This document shows positions 8,861 through 17,352 of a stretch of 64,000 nucleotides of DNA, piece after piece. Origin of the DNA: an uncultured Lachnospiraceae bacterium (GTDB taxonomy: Bacteria > Bacillota > Clostridia > Lachnospirales > Lachnospiraceae). The translations under genes and the position numbers were made by a program. The stretch lies in assembly GCA_910585965.1 (NCBI GenBank), contig CAJUHH010000006.1:120531-184530 (forward strand), written 5' to 3'. A model generated the notes under the pieces. It was not told the origin of the DNA. It did no database searches and saw nothing but the letters and a program-made list of their open reading frames with translations. The first letter of the stretch is position 1; each line of letters starts with the position of its first letter.

Positions 8861-9250
8861 CTAAAACTTTAAAATCCCGTTATGGTTATTATGTCGTCTT
8901 TTATATACCTCATAAAACAGGATGATCTGTACCAGATCAGATGCCCACTCCCACTTTTCCTTCGGAATCTCCTTATCAGGATTTTCTTTCTCTTCCTGGC
9001 GCCTGATACGGTCCAGAATATCCTGCGACAGCTTATACATCTGCCACCGGTCCGGATACTCATCGTATATCATGCTTCCTTCATAATCCAGCTTATCCAA
9101 TATTCCGGCAACCATTTTCTGGTATTTTTTTGCTTCAGCCGGATACATCTGCTGCAAGTATTCCAGATCCCTCGTAGCCGTATCCTCCTCCTGGTAATAG
9201 AGCGGCAGGGGGTAGGTCATATAAAAAGGTAAGATTTTTTGATTATACAT
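8861..9250 (-). CDS. small hypothetical protein
   Basis: A 129-residue soluble protein that I do not recognise by function. It is helical and charged, with many Tyr and Trp, and has neither signal peptide nor membrane helix. ATG at 9250 is preferred over 9259 because AAGGA lies eight bases before it. It sits alone between the ATP synthase operon and the methyltransferase gene, with a strong hairpin after it. Proteins of this look occur in Lachnospiraceae genomes without an assigned role. Confidence 0.65.
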   Translation of the reverse strand: MYNQKILPFYMTYPLPLYYQEEDTATRDLEYLQQMYPAEAKKYQKMVAGILDKLDYEGSMIYDEYPDRWQMYKLSQDILDRIRRQEEKENPDKEIPKEKWEWASDLVQIILFYEVYKRRHNNHNGILKF

Positions 9251-9326
9251 AGACAACATCCTTAAAAAAGATCATTCGTTATGTTATCATATGCAATAAT
9301 AATCATTCAGTGTTACCGCCGCCGCA

Positions 9327-9731
9327 CTACGACAATACGTTGATGCGGGCAATCGCCCTTTGCAGCGCTGTTTCAGCCCGCAGCAAATCCGTTTCCGGAG
9401 TTTTCGACCTCAGCCGTTCCTCCGCTCTTGCTTTCGCCGCCTCCGCGCGCTGTTTGTCAATCTCCCCGGGCCACTCTATAATTTCTGCAAGAATCGTCAC
9501 CCTATCCTGCAAAATCTCCACAAATCCTGCATGGAGAGCCGCATTCCTCGTTTTCTCTTCTTCCGAAATCGTCAGAATGCCGGGGTTAATGATCACGGTC
9601 ATGGGAACATGCCCCTTATAAACGCCGATCTCGCCTTCCGTCGTATTGAATTCCACCATATGCACGTCTCCTTCATAGAAAACGCGTTCAGGGGTAATTA
9701 TTTTTAACCGGAAATTTCTTTCATCTGCCAT
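9327..9731 (-). CDS. atpC: F1-ATPase epsilon subunit
   Basis: A 134-residue epsilon subunit, part of the central stalk that couples rotation to catalysis and restrains hydrolysis. The N-terminal beta sandwich contains ITPERVFYEG and the family's GEIGV(Y)KGHVP motif at 30-45. A C-terminal two-helix part follows, rich in Ala, Glu and Arg. It is the last gene of the ATP synthase operon, 25 bases after atpD. No clear terminator with a T-run follows. Confidence 0.95.
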   Translation of the reverse strand: MADERNFRLKIITPERVFYEGDVHMVEFNTTEGEIGVYKGHVPMTVIINPGILTISEEEKTRNAALHAGFVEILQDRVTILAEIIEWPGEIDKQRAEAAKARAEERLRSKTPETDLLRAETALQRAIARINVLS

Positions 9732-9756
9732 ATGTCAATCCTGCCCCTTTCTCCGA

Positions 9757-11154
9757 CTATTTCACGCGGGCAAGCACATCGTCAATACCTCCGGCATTTA
9801 CGAAATAACTCTCCGGTATGCTGTCATGCTTACCTTCCAGAATCTCCTTAAATCCTCGGATTGTCTCATTCAGCGGCACATATTTTCCTTCCATTCCTGT
9901 AAACTGCTCTGCCACGAAGAACGGCTGCCCCAGGAATCTTTGTATCTTTCTTGCGCGGGACACTACCAGCTTGTCGTCCTCGGAAAGTTCATCCATACCG
10001 AGGATCGCGATAATATCCTGCAGCTCCTTATATTTTTGCAGAACCTCCTGCACGCCGCGCGCCACCTGGTAATGCTCTTCGCCCAGAATACGGGGATCCA
10101 GAATACGCGATGTGGATTCCAACGGATCCACCGCCGGATAAATACCAAGTTCCACGATGGAACGGGACAATACCGTCGTCGCGTCCAGATGGGCAAAAGT
10201 CGTCGCCGGAGCCGGGTCCGTCAAGTCATCGGCAGGCACATATACCGCCTGCACGGAAGTAATAGAACCGTTTTTCGTAGAAGTGATGCGTTCCTGCAAA
10301 GCGCCCATTTCTGTCTGCAGCGTAGGCTGATAGCCCACTGCCGAAGGCATACGGCCGAGAAGCGCGGACACTTCGGAGCCTGCCTGTGTAAAACGGAAAA
10401 TATTATCAATAAATAAAAGTACGTCCTTACCGCCTTTATCGCGGAAATACTCGGCCATGGTAAGGCCCGTCAGGCCGACCCTCATTCTCGCTCCGGGCGG
10501 CTCGTTCATCTGGCCGAACACCATCGTTGTTTTGTCGATAACGCCTGATTCTGTCATTTCATGATACAAGTCGTTGCCTTCCCTCGTTCTCTCGCCAACG
10601 CCTGTAAAAACAGAGTATCCGCCATGCTCGGTAGCAATATTACGGATCAATTCCTGGATCAGCACCGTCTTTCCTACGCCGGCTCCCCCGAACAGTCCGA
10701 TCTTTCCGCCTTTCTGGTAAGGGCAGAGCAGATCGACCACCTTGATTCCCGTTTCCAAAAGCTCCGTTTCCGTGGACTGCTCCTCAAATGCCGGAGCCGC
10801 CCTGTGGATCGGCTCATATCCGACTCCCTCCGGAGCCGGTTTATTATCTATCGGCTGTCCTAAAACATTAAATATACGTCCCAGCGTATTTTCTCCTACC
10901 GGAACCGTAATCGGAGCGCCTGTTGCGACCACGTCCATTCCCCTTACAAGGCCGTCGGTAGATCCCATGGCGATACATCTCACCGTATCGTCGCCCAGAT
11001 GCTGCGACACTTCCACGATCAGCTCCCCTCCGTCTGCGGCAGGAATTTTGATCGCTTCATTAATTTCCGGCAGTTCTCCTCCGGTAAATTTAATATCAAG
11101 TACAGCGCCGATAATCTGAGTAATCTTTCCGATATTACCTTTCTCTATACTCAT
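9757..11154 (-). CDS. atpD: F1-ATPase beta subunit
   Basis: The catalytic beta subunit, 465 residues. It has the Walker A motif GGAGVGKT (about 156-163), the catalytic glutamate in GERTREGND and the Walker B strand in VLLFIDNIFRF. ATG at 11154 (MSIEKGNIG) has GGAGG ten bases upstream. The longer open frame would run into atpG and is rejected. Three alternate with three alpha subunits in the F1 head on the cytoplasmic side. It lies 31 bases after atpG. Confidence 0.97.
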   Translation of the reverse strand: MSIEKGNIGKITQIIGAVLDIKFTGGELPEINEAIKIPAADGGELIVEVSQHLGDDTVRCIAMGSTDGLVRGMDVVATGAPITVPVGENTLGRIFNVLGQPIDNKPAPEGVGYEPIHRAAPAFEEQSTETELLETGIKVVDLLCPYQKGGKIGLFGGAGVGKTVLIQELIRNIATEHGGYSVFTGVGERTREGNDLYHEMTESGVIDKTTMVFGQMNEPPGARMRVGLTGLTMAEYFRDKGGKDVLLFIDNIFRFTQAGSEVSALLGRMPSAVGYQPTLQTEMGALQERITSTKNGSITSVQAVYVPADDLTDPAPATTFAHLDATTVLSRSIVELGIYPAVDPLESTSRILDPRILGEEHYQVARGVQEVLQKYKELQDIIAILGMDELSEDDKLVVSRARKIQRFLGQPFFVAEQFTGMEGKYVPLNETIRGFKEILEGKHDSIPESYFVNAGGIDDVLARVK

Positions 11155-11185
11155 ATTAGTCCTCCAATCTTGCTGTATTATTACA

Positions 11186-12067
11186 TTACATCGAAATCGC
11201 GTTAGCGCCGGCAATAATCTCCGTCAGCTCCTGCGTAATAGAACCCTGGCGCGCCCTGTTATACATCAACGTCAAATGATCGATCATTTCTTCCGCGTTG
11301 CTCGTCGCCGAATCCATCGCCTGCATTCTCGCCCCGTTCTCGCTTGCCACCGATTCCACAAGGCCGCCAAAAATAAGGCTGGTGACATATTTGGGAATAA
11401 TCATGTCCAAAGCGGCGTCATCTTCCGGCTCAAAGTTCATCGGCGTACGGTTCTCCGGCGCATCCTGTGCAGACTCTGCTTTCCTGCCGCCCTTCGCATC
11501 CACTTCCACAGGAAGCAGCTTTAAAAGGGTAGGTTCATGGACTACCGTATTTTTAAATCCGGTATAGGCCAGATATATTTCGCCGATCTCGCCGTTTACA
11601 AAATCATCCAGCACTTTCCTGCCCAGTTCCACCGCATCGGAATATAAAGGCTCTTCCACGATATCGGAGTAATCTTCCCTGACGCTGTAGCCATACCTTA
11701 ACAAGGCATCCCTTCCTTTTTTGCCGACCGCATACACTTCCACTTCATCCTTCCGAAAGCCTCCCTGCGTGATCAGCTTTATGATGTTGGAGTTGTAGCC
11801 TCCTGCAAGGCCTCTGTTAGAGGTAATGACAATAATCCCTTTTTTCACGGAATCGCCGGGATGCAGATACGGATGGTTGATGTTCCCTGCTTTCGCGAGC
11901 ATGGAAACCACCGTTTCATACATACAGTGGAAATAGTCTTTGGACTGTTCCGCGCGCTGCTTTGCCTTTTGTAACTTGACAGTGGAAACGAGCTTCATAG
12001 CTTTGGTAATCTGCTGCGTACTTTGGATACTCCCTTTACGCCTTTTTATGTCTCTCATTGAGGCCAT
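11186..12067 (-). CDS. atpG: F1-ATPase gamma subunit
   Basis: A 293-residue gamma subunit, the rotating shaft inside F1. The N-terminal helix contains RDIKRRKGSIQSTQQITKAM and the C-terminal helix contains TSNAEEMIDHLTLMYNRARQ, both typical. There is an inserted acidic stretch near residues 185-205 (ESAQDAPENR). It is 18 bases downstream of atpA. Confidence 0.96.
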   Translation of the reverse strand: MASMRDIKRRKGSIQSTQQITKAMKLVSTVKLQKAKQRAEQSKDYFHCMYETVVSMLAKAGNINHPYLHPGDSVKKGIIVITSNRGLAGGYNSNIIKLITQGGFRKDEVEVYAVGKKGRDALLRYGYSVREDYSDIVEEPLYSDAVELGRKVLDDFVNGEIGEIYLAYTGFKNTVVHEPTLLKLLPVEVDAKGGRKAESAQDAPENRTPMNFEPEDDAALDMIIPKYVTSLIFGGLVESVASENGARMQAMDSATSNAEEMIDHLTLMYNRARQGSITQELTEIIAGANAISM

Positions 12068-12085
12068 AATCGTTACCTATCCTCT

Positions 12086-13597
12086 CTAAAATGCTTTAAA
12101 CTGTCCTTTAAATTCTTCGATCGCTTTCTTCAGAGCGGCATCCGTCTCATCCGTAATCTGTTTTTCTTCTGCAATCGAATTCGGGATTTCCGGATATTTG
12201 GTATCCAGGAATTCGAAGAATTCTTTTTCAAAACGGGTAATATCCGCTACCGGAACATCCAATAAATATTTATTTGTCGCTACATAAATAATAATTACCT
12301 GATATTGTACCGGCATCGGCTGATACTGGGGCTGCTTCAAAACTTCCTTGATGCGCTCGCCCTGTGCCAGCTTCTCTTTCGTATCCGCATCCAAATCGGA
12401 GCCGAACTGGGAAAAGGCCGCCAATTCCCTATACTGCGCAAGCTCTGTACGAATCGGAGCCGCAATTTTCTTCATTGCCTTGATCTGTGCCGCACCTCCT
12501 ACACGGGATACGGAAAGACCCGCATTCACAGCAGGGCGGAAGCCGGAATTAAACATTTCGGTTTCCAAGTAGATCTGGCCGTCCGTAATGGAAATTACGT
12601 TGGTAGGAATATAGGCGGACACGTCTCCTGCCTGTGTCTCAATAATCGGAAGCGCCGTTAAAGAACCTCCGCCGTATGCATCGCTCATGCGCGCCGCTCT
12701 CTCCAGCAGCCTGGAATGCAGATAGAAAACATCGCCGGGATATGCCTCACGTCCGGGCGGTCTCTTCAGCAGCAGGGAAAGTGTACGGTATGCCGTCGCA
12801 TGCTTGCTTAAGTCATCATAAATAACCAGCACGTCCTCCCCGTTCTCCATCCATTCTTCCCCGATCGCGCATCCCGAATAAGGAGCGATATATTGCAGCG
12901 GGGCAAGTTCGCTGGCTGTAGCCGCTACGATCGTCGTATAAGCCATAGCCCCATGTTCCTCTAATGTCTTCACAATAGTCGCCACGGTGGATGCCTTCTG
13001 TCCTATCGCGACATAAATGCATTTTACTCCCTGGCCTTTCTGGTTGATAATCGTATCGATGGCAATCGCCGTCTTGCCGGTCTGCCTGTCGCCGATAATC
13101 AGCTCCCTCTGTCCCCTTCCGATGGGAACCATGGCATCGATTGCCTTAATGCCTGTCTGCAGCGGTGTATCAACGCCTTTTCTCGTGATAACGCCGGATG
13201 CAACTCTTTCTATTTTACGGTATTTATCTGTCTGAATCGGTCCCTTTCCGTCGATCGGCTGGCCAAGAGCATTTACCACGCGGCCCAGCATCATATTCCC
13301 TACGGGAACTTCAACCACGCGGCCCGTCGTTTTTACGGTATCCCCTTCATTGATATTCTTCTGGCTTCCAAGAAGAACCGCGCCAACATTGTCCTCCTCC
13401 AGATTCAGCACCATCCCGTACACTTCGCCGGGGAACTCCAGAAGCTCTCCCTGCATAGCATTTTCAAGGCCATGTACGCGGGCGATGCCATCTGCGACCT
13501 GTATAACCGTACCCACATCGGATACTTCCAGTTCGGAGGCATATCTCTTGATCTGATCCTTTATGACAGAACTAATTTCTTCCGGTCTTAAATTCAT
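12086..13597 (-). CDS. atpA: F1-ATPase alpha subunit
   Basis: The non-catalytic nucleotide-binding alpha subunit, 503 residues. It shows the P-loop GDRQTGKTA (about 169-177) and the arginine-finger region near SRVGGAAQ. The start is ATG at 13597 (MNLRPEEISS), the usual alpha N-terminus. The 11-residue extension would need a TTG start and is not supported. It lies 51 bases after atpH. Confidence 0.97.
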   Translation of the reverse strand: MNLRPEEISSVIKDQIKRYASELEVSDVGTVIQVADGIARVHGLENAMQGELLEFPGEVYGMVLNLEEDNVGAVLLGSQKNINEGDTVKTTGRVVEVPVGNMMLGRVVNALGQPIDGKGPIQTDKYRKIERVASGVITRKGVDTPLQTGIKAIDAMVPIGRGQRELIIGDRQTGKTAIAIDTIINQKGQGVKCIYVAIGQKASTVATIVKTLEEHGAMAYTTIVAATASELAPLQYIAPYSGCAIGEEWMENGEDVLVIYDDLSKHATAYRTLSLLLKRPPGREAYPGDVFYLHSRLLERAARMSDAYGGGSLTALPIIETQAGDVSAYIPTNVISITDGQIYLETEMFNSGFRPAVNAGLSVSRVGGAAQIKAMKKIAAPIRTELAQYRELAAFSQFGSDLDADTKEKLAQGERIKEVLKQPQYQPMPVQYQVIIIYVATNKYLLDVPVADITRFEKEFFEFLDTKYPEIPNSIAEEKQITDETDAALKKAIEEFKGQFKAF

Positions 13598-13648
13598 GGA
13601 TCTGTACGCACCTTTCTTAATTTTTTTCAATCGCTTTCCGAACTGCAG

Positions 13649-14197
13649 CTATGACAGCTGTATCTTCATCAGCTGCCGTGTCAGTTCGCTTAACTTCGTT
13701 TTTATGCTGCTGTCCACCACACGGTCCCCGATACGGATCACCATTCCGCCGATCAGGCTTTCATCCGTCTGGTAATGCATTTCCATCTGCTGATAGGACG
13801 TGGTTTCCAGAAGCTTCCGTTCCACTTCCTTCTGCTGTACGTCGCTCAGCGCAGATGCCGTCGTCACATATGCAATCCCGATTCCTTTATAGCTTTTGAT
13901 CTCCGCAAGGAAATAATCCAGTATCGCATCGATTTCATGGTAACGGTCCTTTGTTACTATCAGGGTAAGAAAACCAGTCAGTTCATCCGCAATGCGTCCC
14001 CGGAATACATTCTCCAAAACTTCCAGCTTTTCCTCCTTCAAAATCTTCGGATGGTTCATAAACCTGGCAAAATCCGTATTCTGCGCAAGCACCTTCCTTA
14101 TTTCCGTAATTTCCTCCATGAAAACATCGACTTTTTCTTCTTCAACAGCCAGCTCGAATAAAGCTTCCCCATATGTTTTTGAAACTAGCTTAGCCAT
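13649..14197 (-). CDS. atpH: F1-ATPase delta subunit
   Basis: A 182-residue delta subunit (the OSCP equivalent), joining the peripheral stalk to the top of F1. The N-terminal helical bundle begins with SKTYGEALFELA, and the conserved C-terminal segment GGMVIRIGDRVVDSSI is clear. It overlaps the end of atpF by 13 bases, suggesting translational coupling. Confidence 0.94.
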   Translation of the reverse strand: MAKLVSKTYGEALFELAVEEEKVDVFMEEITEIRKVLAQNTDFARFMNHPKILKEEKLEVLENVFRGRIADELTGFLTLIVTKDRYHEIDAILDYFLAEIKSYKGIGIAYVTTASALSDVQQKEVERKLLETTSYQQMEMHYQTDESLIGGMVIRIGDRVVDSSIKTKLSELTRQLMKIQLS

Positions 14198-14748
14198 GTG
14201 CTTTCACCTATTTCTTTCAATGTCTCATCGATCAAACTGTCACGGACAGTGGCATCAATGGAAGAATTCACTACTTTGCTCGCCATCATGGATGCAACTA
14301 CGATCATTTCGCGTTTTACATCATCAGCAGCTTTCTTCTTCTCCAGCTCCGCTTCCGTCCCTGCCCTCTCAATAATACGCGCCGCTTCCTCTTTTGCCTC
14401 TGCAATGATTCTGTTTTCATTAGCAAGGGCTTTCTTGCGGGCTTCGCTTAAAATAGCTTCCGCTTCTTTTTCTATATTCCTGATCCGGGATTCGTAATCA
14501 GCCTTCAGCTTTGCCGCTTCCTCCATATCATGCGCTGCGGTATCCAGTTCTCCTTTGATCTTCTCCTGCCTCTTCTGCATCATATCCCTTACCGGGTTAA
14601 ACAAGAGCTTGGATGCGATCAAAAACAGCGCGAATACGGCGATGATCATTAAAGATGCATCCGCGATCAGCTGCAGATCCAAATCGAACAGCCTTGGGGC
14701 CATTTGTTCCGTTGCCAGAACAAAACCCGCGCCTACTAATGTGTTCAA
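14185..14748 (-). CDS. atpF: FO b subunit
   Basis: A 187-residue b subunit with one N-terminal membrane helix (about 30-52) and a long charged helix rich in Ala, Glu and Lys that forms the peripheral stalk. The segment LLFNPVRDMMQKRQEKI after the membrane helix is typical. It overlaps atpH by 13 bases and starts 72 bases after atpE. Confidence 0.94.
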   Translation of the reverse strand: MNTLVGAGFVLATEQMAPRLFDLDLQLIADASLMIIAVFALFLIASKLLFNPVRDMMQKRQEKIKGELDTAAHDMEEAAKLKADYESRIRNIEKEAEAILSEARKKALANENRIIAEAKEEAARIIERAGTEAELEKKKAADDVKREMIVVASMMASKVVNSSIDATVRDSLIDETLKEIGESTWLS

Positions 14749-14820
14749 GACGTGAGCCTCCTTTCCTGGATTCCTGCACGCAGGTTTCCATAAGTATTTT
14801 TATCTTTTTCCCGAGGCTCC

Positions 14821-15075
14821 TTAAGGCACCAGAGGTTTTACGAATAACAGCAGCATCGCAATCAACAGACCGTACAAACCCGTTGTCTCGGCTACCGCCT
14901 GGCCTAAAAGCATCGTAGAAGTAACATCAGACTTAGCGCCCGGGTTCCTTCCTACTGCCGCCGCCGCGTGTCCTGCCGCGATACCCTGGCCTACACCGGG
15001 TCCGATACCTGCGATAACCGCAAGGCCCGCTCCAATTGCCGAACATCCTAAAATAAAGTTAGTATTAAATTCCAT
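14821..15075 (-). CDS. atpE: FO c subunit with sodium-binding signature
   Basis: An 84-residue c subunit with two membrane helices and the polar loop GRNPGA, forming the rotor ring. The ion-carrying glutamate is E63. Q30 in helix 1 and V61, T64 and T65 around E63 match the residues that hold Na+ in the Ilyobacter tartaricus ring (Q32, V63, E65, S66, T67, an exact offset of two). A sodium rather than proton motive force is therefore likely. No duplicate c gene is present here. The ribosome site is GGAGG. Confidence 0.96.
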   Translation of the reverse strand: MEFNTNFILGCSAIGAGLAVIAGIGPGVGQGIAAGHAAAAVGRNPGAKSDVTSTMLLGQAVAETTGLYGLLIAMLLLFVKPLVP

Positions 15076-15142
15076 TGTCCATTCCTCCTTGAGTTTTTGT
15101 CATCTCATAATTTCATATCGTTTTATATCCCTTATTCAATTT

Positions 15143-15865
15143 TCACCCATTTTCCGTCGTACAAGCATCCGCAATATAGGTCATTGTCAGCATACAGAAT
15201 ACATATGTCTGGATTGCCCCTGAGAACAAATCAAAATAAACATGGAGCGCTCCCGGCCATACAATCGCTATCTTGGAAAGCAGCCCATATACCAGCGCCA
15301 TCATAACTACCCCTGACAGGATATTGGCAAATAGACGCAGCGACAGGGAAATCGGCACTGCGATATCGCCAATCATATTAATCGGCGCCCAGATCGGCCA
15401 TGGATCGCATAATCCTTTGATAACGCCCTTCACCTTCTGATGCTTGAACTTGTTAAAATGAATCGTCACAAATGTCATAATGCCGAGCGCAAAAGTCACG
15501 CCGTAATCTGCCGTCGGCGGCCGCAGCCCGAACAGCCCGGAAATATTGCTGACCAAAATAAAGATAAATATCGTTCCGATATAATTGCGGAAATGCACAG
15601 CGTGTTTTCCCATCACTCCGCCGACCATGCCATCCAGTTTCTCAACGACAAGCTCCACAATATTCTGGAACGTCCCCGGCACTTCTGACGCATGTTTGAC
15701 GACCCGGTTCGCCGCAAAGCAGAAACCGATAATGACAAGCATAACGATCAATACGCATACATGCGTAGTTGTTATCCAGACGGTCTGCCCAAACAATTCA
15801 TAGGAAAATACTCCATGAACCATAAAGTCAATATCCGCAGCGGATAACAAAATCCCTTCTCCCAT
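15143..15865 (-). CDS. atpB: FO a subunit
   Basis: A 240-residue a subunit with about five or six membrane helices, forming the ion half-channels beside the c ring. The essential arginine is in SLSLRLFANI near residue 170. The conserved GDIAVP and FDLFSGAIQTYVF segments flank it. GGAGGTGAGG precedes the ATG. It follows the atpI-like gene by 12 bases. Confidence 0.95.
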   Translation of the reverse strand: MGEGILLSAADIDFMVHGVFSYELFGQTVWITTTHVCVLIVMLVIIGFCFAANRVVKHASEVPGTFQNIVELVVEKLDGMVGGVMGKHAVHFRNYIGTIFIFILVSNISGLFGLRPPTADYGVTFALGIMTFVTIHFNKFKHQKVKGVIKGLCDPWPIWAPINMIGDIAVPISLSLRLFANILSGVVMMALVYGLLSKIAIVWPGALHVYFDLFSGAIQTYVFCMLTMTYIADACTTENG

Positions 15866-15877
15866 ATCCTCACCTCC

Positions 15878-16330
15878 TTATCCATCTGTTCCAAATTGCT
15901 CATGATAGAATTTAGCACATATTTTATGAGTAAACGGCTGCAAATATGCCGCTACTTTCAAACCCATCAGCCCAAGAAACGCCGAAAGCGGATTCGCACA
16001 CCCGCTGACCATGACTAAGGCCATTACCACTACAATTGCCACATACCGAATGATATTATGCTTCGTTATCATCTTGACTGCGGCATCCCCTGCATACCCG
16101 AGGAACCTGTCCAAAGCCCACCACATATGCGTCCCTGCCAGCAGTGCCAGCAGAACGCCGATCCACAAACCTATGCTGTATCCCGGCTTATCCTTGACCA
16201 TCCACACGCCGACTGCCTGACAGACAACGCCCCAGAAAAGAATTCCGGCGAGCAGTTCCAGCAAAGTCCTATTTATGGTTCCCGTTTTCTTCCCGATCTG
16301 CTTCTCTGGCAGTTCCTGCTTTTCTTCCAT
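15878..16330 (-). CDS. AtpI-like ATP synthase assembly protein
   Basis: A 150-residue protein with a charged N-terminus and four membrane helices at about 20-48, 52-70, 88-108 and 112-132. It sits between atpZ and atpB, where clostridial operons carry an AtpI-type subunit thought to help c-ring assembly or Mg2+ supply. The sequence itself is weakly conserved, so the call rests mainly on position and topology. Its start overlaps the end of the atpZ frame by 62 bases. Confidence 0.75.
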   Translation of the reverse strand: MEEKQELPEKQIGKKTGTINRTLLELLAGILFWGVVCQAVGVWMVKDKPGYSIGLWIGVLLALLAGTHMWWALDRFLGYAGDAAVKMITKHNIIRYVAIVVVMALVMVSGCANPLSAFLGLMGLKVAAYLQPFTHKICAKFYHEQFGTDG

Positions 16331-16562
16331 GCGCAGTATCCCTTTCGCTCTTCATGCTGTAAACCCTTCTTGCAAACACGTATACATTGCGGAAACCCGC
16401 CAAAGCGCCTACAAAAAATAAAAGCACCATCCAGAACGAAGTACCCAGTTTCCTGTCCATATAAATCCCTAAAAAAGAACAAAGAAAAATAGGAACCAGC
16501 ATATTGATCCCGAACTGAGTAATCATCGCCAGGGCGTGGTAAACATTTTTTTTATATCCCAA
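16269..16562 (-). CDS. atpZ: AtpZ/AtpI family protein, first gene of the ATP synthase operon
   Basis: A small two-helix membrane protein of the AtpZ type. The second half shows GIYMDRKLGTSFWM followed by a helix ending AGFRNVY, the family pattern. TTG at 16562 (reading GYKKNVYHAL) is preferred: GGGGGTG lies about seven bases upstream and the frame then starts just after the operon promoter. A GTG at 16622 would lie inside that promoter. The tail after residue 75 is polar and overlaps the next gene. AtpZ proteins assist assembly or ion supply of the synthase. Confidence 0.75.
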   Translation of the reverse strand: MGYKKNVYHALAMITQFGINMLVPIFLCSFLGIYMDRKLGTSFWMVLLFFVGALAGFRNVYVFARRVYSMKSERDTAHGRKAGTAREADREENGNHK

Positions 16563-16611
16563 TCGCGCACCCCCATGCCGCTTCCGGCGGCGCAAATAAT
16601 CTATGCCTATA

Positions 16612-16640
16612 ATTATAACCACTTTTCAGGCCAATGTCTA
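16612..16640 (-). promoter_or_regulatory. candidate sigma-A promoter of the ATP synthase operon
   Basis: On the minus strand TAGACA (16635-16640) and TATAAT (16612-16617) are 17 bases apart. Transcription would start near 16604, about 40 bases before the atpZ TTG start. No other strong promoter was seen between 16563 and 16776. Confidence 0.6.
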
Positions 16641-16776
16641 GCATAATAGATTGCAAAAATATACGGAAATTGATTTCCCTGCAAAACTTATGGCAGGCAT
16701 TGACTTTTGTTCTTCCAGAGAGTATATTTAGGCATATATTACCGTTGTTTTTCATCAGGAATCATGAGGAAAAAGT

Positions 16777-17304
16777 ATGACATATCCCACTCTTTACAGA
16801 AAACGGATTATTCCCGACGAATGCATTCAATTAAAAGACGATCGGATTCTTCATTGTGATGAAGATATTATCCTTACGAAATGGAATGCCATCCGCCCAA
16901 AAAAGGATCTCCATCACGGTTATTCCTGTTATTTTCTGAAAAAGGGATTCAAAGTGAGCAAATTCTACTGCAAAGACGGCTCCCTCCTTTACTGGTATTG
17001 CGATATCGTAGAATATGAATACCGCCGCGAGGACAATTCCCTTACCACTCTTGATCTTCTCGCGGATGTTATTGTATATCCGGATGGTTTTGTAAAAGTG
17101 ATGGATCTGGATGAACTCGCCTTATCTATAAAATCGCCCGCAGGCGAACACATGGATCATGCTGCAGGCGCTTCCATTGATGGCGCTCTGTCGATGGATC
17201 TTCTGCAAAAATGCCTGATCCGCCTCAACAATCTGCTTCAGATTATTTATAGCGGCAATTTCCATACACTTCAAAAATATATCAATGAAATAGAACAGCT
17301 ATAA
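16777..17304 (+). CDS. DUF402 family protein
   Basis: A 175-residue protein with the DUF402 beta-barrel pattern at about 45-115: GYSCYFLKKGFKVSKFY, then LYWYCDIVEY, then LLADVIVYPDGFVKVMD. DUF402 proteins include FomD-like metal-dependent phosphohydrolases, but many members have no known substrate. The C-terminal 60 residues are helical and acidic. The gene is alone, divergent from the ATP synthase operon, and ends at a strong terminator. Confidence 0.8.
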   Translation: MTYPTLYRKRIIPDECIQLKDDRILHCDEDIILTKWNAIRPKKDLHHGYSCYFLKKGFKVSKFYCKDGSLLYWYCDIVEYEYRREDNSLTTLDLLADVIVYPDGFVKVMDLDELALSIKSPAGEHMDHAAGASIDGALSMDLLQKCLIRLNNLLQIIYSGNFHTLQKYINEIEQL

Positions 17305-17306
17305 AG

Positions 17307-17344
17307 ACAGGCCGTATCCATCATGGATACAGCCTGTTTTTATA
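17307..17344. terminator. bidirectional intrinsic terminator
   Basis: The hairpin pairs ACAGGC and GTATCCA with TGGATAC and GCCTGT, with one C-A mismatch and a three-base loop (17307-17336). TTTTTAT follows on the plus strand. It closes the DUF402 gene and may also serve the convergent hydrolase gene ending at 17353. Confidence 0.85.
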
Positions 17345-17352
17345 CCATTTAT

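Noticed and set aside
16563..16755. Leftward frames upstream of atpZ
   Set aside because: They lie across the operon promoter and have no supported start.
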